A stretch of 64,000 bases of DNA from Eukaryota sp. TZLM1-RC. Its lineage: Eukaryota; Metamonada: BaSk clade. The stretch spans positions 1,302,001 through 1,366,000 of the forward strand of contig JAUPSS010000003.1 of assembly GCA_040285825.1 (NCBI GenBank). Reading direction: 5' to 3'. The position numbers and the translations under genes are program-made. The first letter of the stretch is position 1; every line of letters begins with the position of its first letter. Shown here in pieces: positions 63,675 through 64,000 of the stretch. The notes beneath the pieces are model-generated. The model was given only the letters and a program-made list of their open reading frames with translations. It searched no databases and was not told where the DNA came from.

Positions 63675-64000
63675 AAGATGATAACGCCTAATTGTTTGAA
63701 GTATTGATGATAATCAATTTCATGAAACTAAGAGAACAAACCCTGGAATATTCTCAAAGTACATCACCTGTCTACTTCATTACAGTAATTGAATTAACCG
63801 AATGTTCCAGTTTTTGTAGATCCAATCAATGAGTAACACGTTGCTTCTAGTGGCGTCAGATTGAATAATTGTAGAGCCCATTTGTTCTTGATTTTGGATT
63901 TGCTAATTTTATTTAAAATAAAATTCAGTTTACGCTTTTTTTTCTTCATTGTTTTTCTACAAAGGTTTAATTCAAATTTCATAATGTCATTCAAAAACAA
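63675..64000 (-). other. Region 3' of PAAF1 with a possible partial frame
   Basis: A minus-strand frame enters from the window edge at 64,000 and ends at 63,794 (KKKKRKLNFILNKISKSKIKNKW, then LQLFNLTPLEATCYSLIG). It is Lys-rich and may be an N-terminal or linker part of another retroelement; I cannot identify it. Confidence 0.3.

Noticed and set aside
1-64000. Reassigned stop codons (TAG or TAA as Gln, as in some oxymonads and hexamitids)
   Set aside because: In-frame stops occur only inside mobile-element relics alongside frameshifts. Intact host genes have none and terminate with TAA or TAG at the expected ends.

Overview
This is a gene-poor, A+T-rich stretch of a protist nuclear genome, dominated by mobile elements. 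Eukaryotic housekeeping genes are separated by nested, decayed elements: LSG1, a kinesin-8-like motor, a MAP kinase, CHMP7 and a PAAF1-like proteasome chaperone. Intact genes end in TAA, TAG or TGA, so the standard code applies. Most genes are single-exon. The MAP kinase gene has a convincing 32-nt spliceosomal intron whose CTAAC branch motif lies almost on its 3' AG, a layout known from parabasalids and fornicates. I infer a metamonad-like protist with modest confidence; no rRNA or marker gene settles it.

Layout of host genes: LSG1 GTPase (1.7-3.2 kb, +), a small secreted protein (3.7-4.1 kb, -), a RING/TRAF-type zinc-finger protein with NPF repeats (6.3-7.1 kb, +), a kinesin-8-like motor (7.3-9.7 kb, -), an AZUL zinc-finger (UBE3A-type N-terminus) gene (13.8-14.4 kb, +), an armadillo-like protein (15.2-16.1 kb, +), a divergent ARF-like GTPase (16.2-16.8 kb, -), the MAP kinase (25.3-26.4 kb, -), CHMP7 (37.6-38.9 kb, +), an unknown basic protein (55.4-56.2 kb, +) and a PAAF1/Rpn14-like WD40 protein (62.6-63.7 kb, +).

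The rest is mobile DNA in three classes. (1) RLE-type non-LTR retrotransposons (reverse transcriptase, CCHC knuckle, restriction-like endonuclease) in at least five families, all truncated or frameshifted; two insertions keep clear target-site duplications. (2) LTR retrotransposons: a chromodomain Ty3/gypsy element (42,267-49,830, 121-bp LTRs, GAAA duplication) carries a nested 832-bp non-autonomous element (141-bp LTRs, TTGG duplication), and the 3' end of a third family lies near 56.9 kb. (3) Fanzor/TnpB-like RuvC nuclease relics, about fourteen loci in four groups (called here FzA, FzB, FzC, FzD).

The most unusual content is in class 3. FzC is a Fanzor1-like nuclease that, in three separate loci, is preceded by a DEDDy exonuclease domain of the B-family DNA polymerase type. 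One locus also has a Ulp1-like cysteine protease at the N-terminus, and another has a perfect 2A ribosome-skipping motif upstream. Several Fanzor elements sit in sense orientation with their 3' ends 36-100 nt from the start codon of a host gene. FzA copies share a conserved 160-nt 3' tail ending at that junction, the place where a guide RNA would be expected. A second group (FzB plus an unknown ORF-A) appears in a circularly permuted form twice inside a 10.97-kb tandem duplication.
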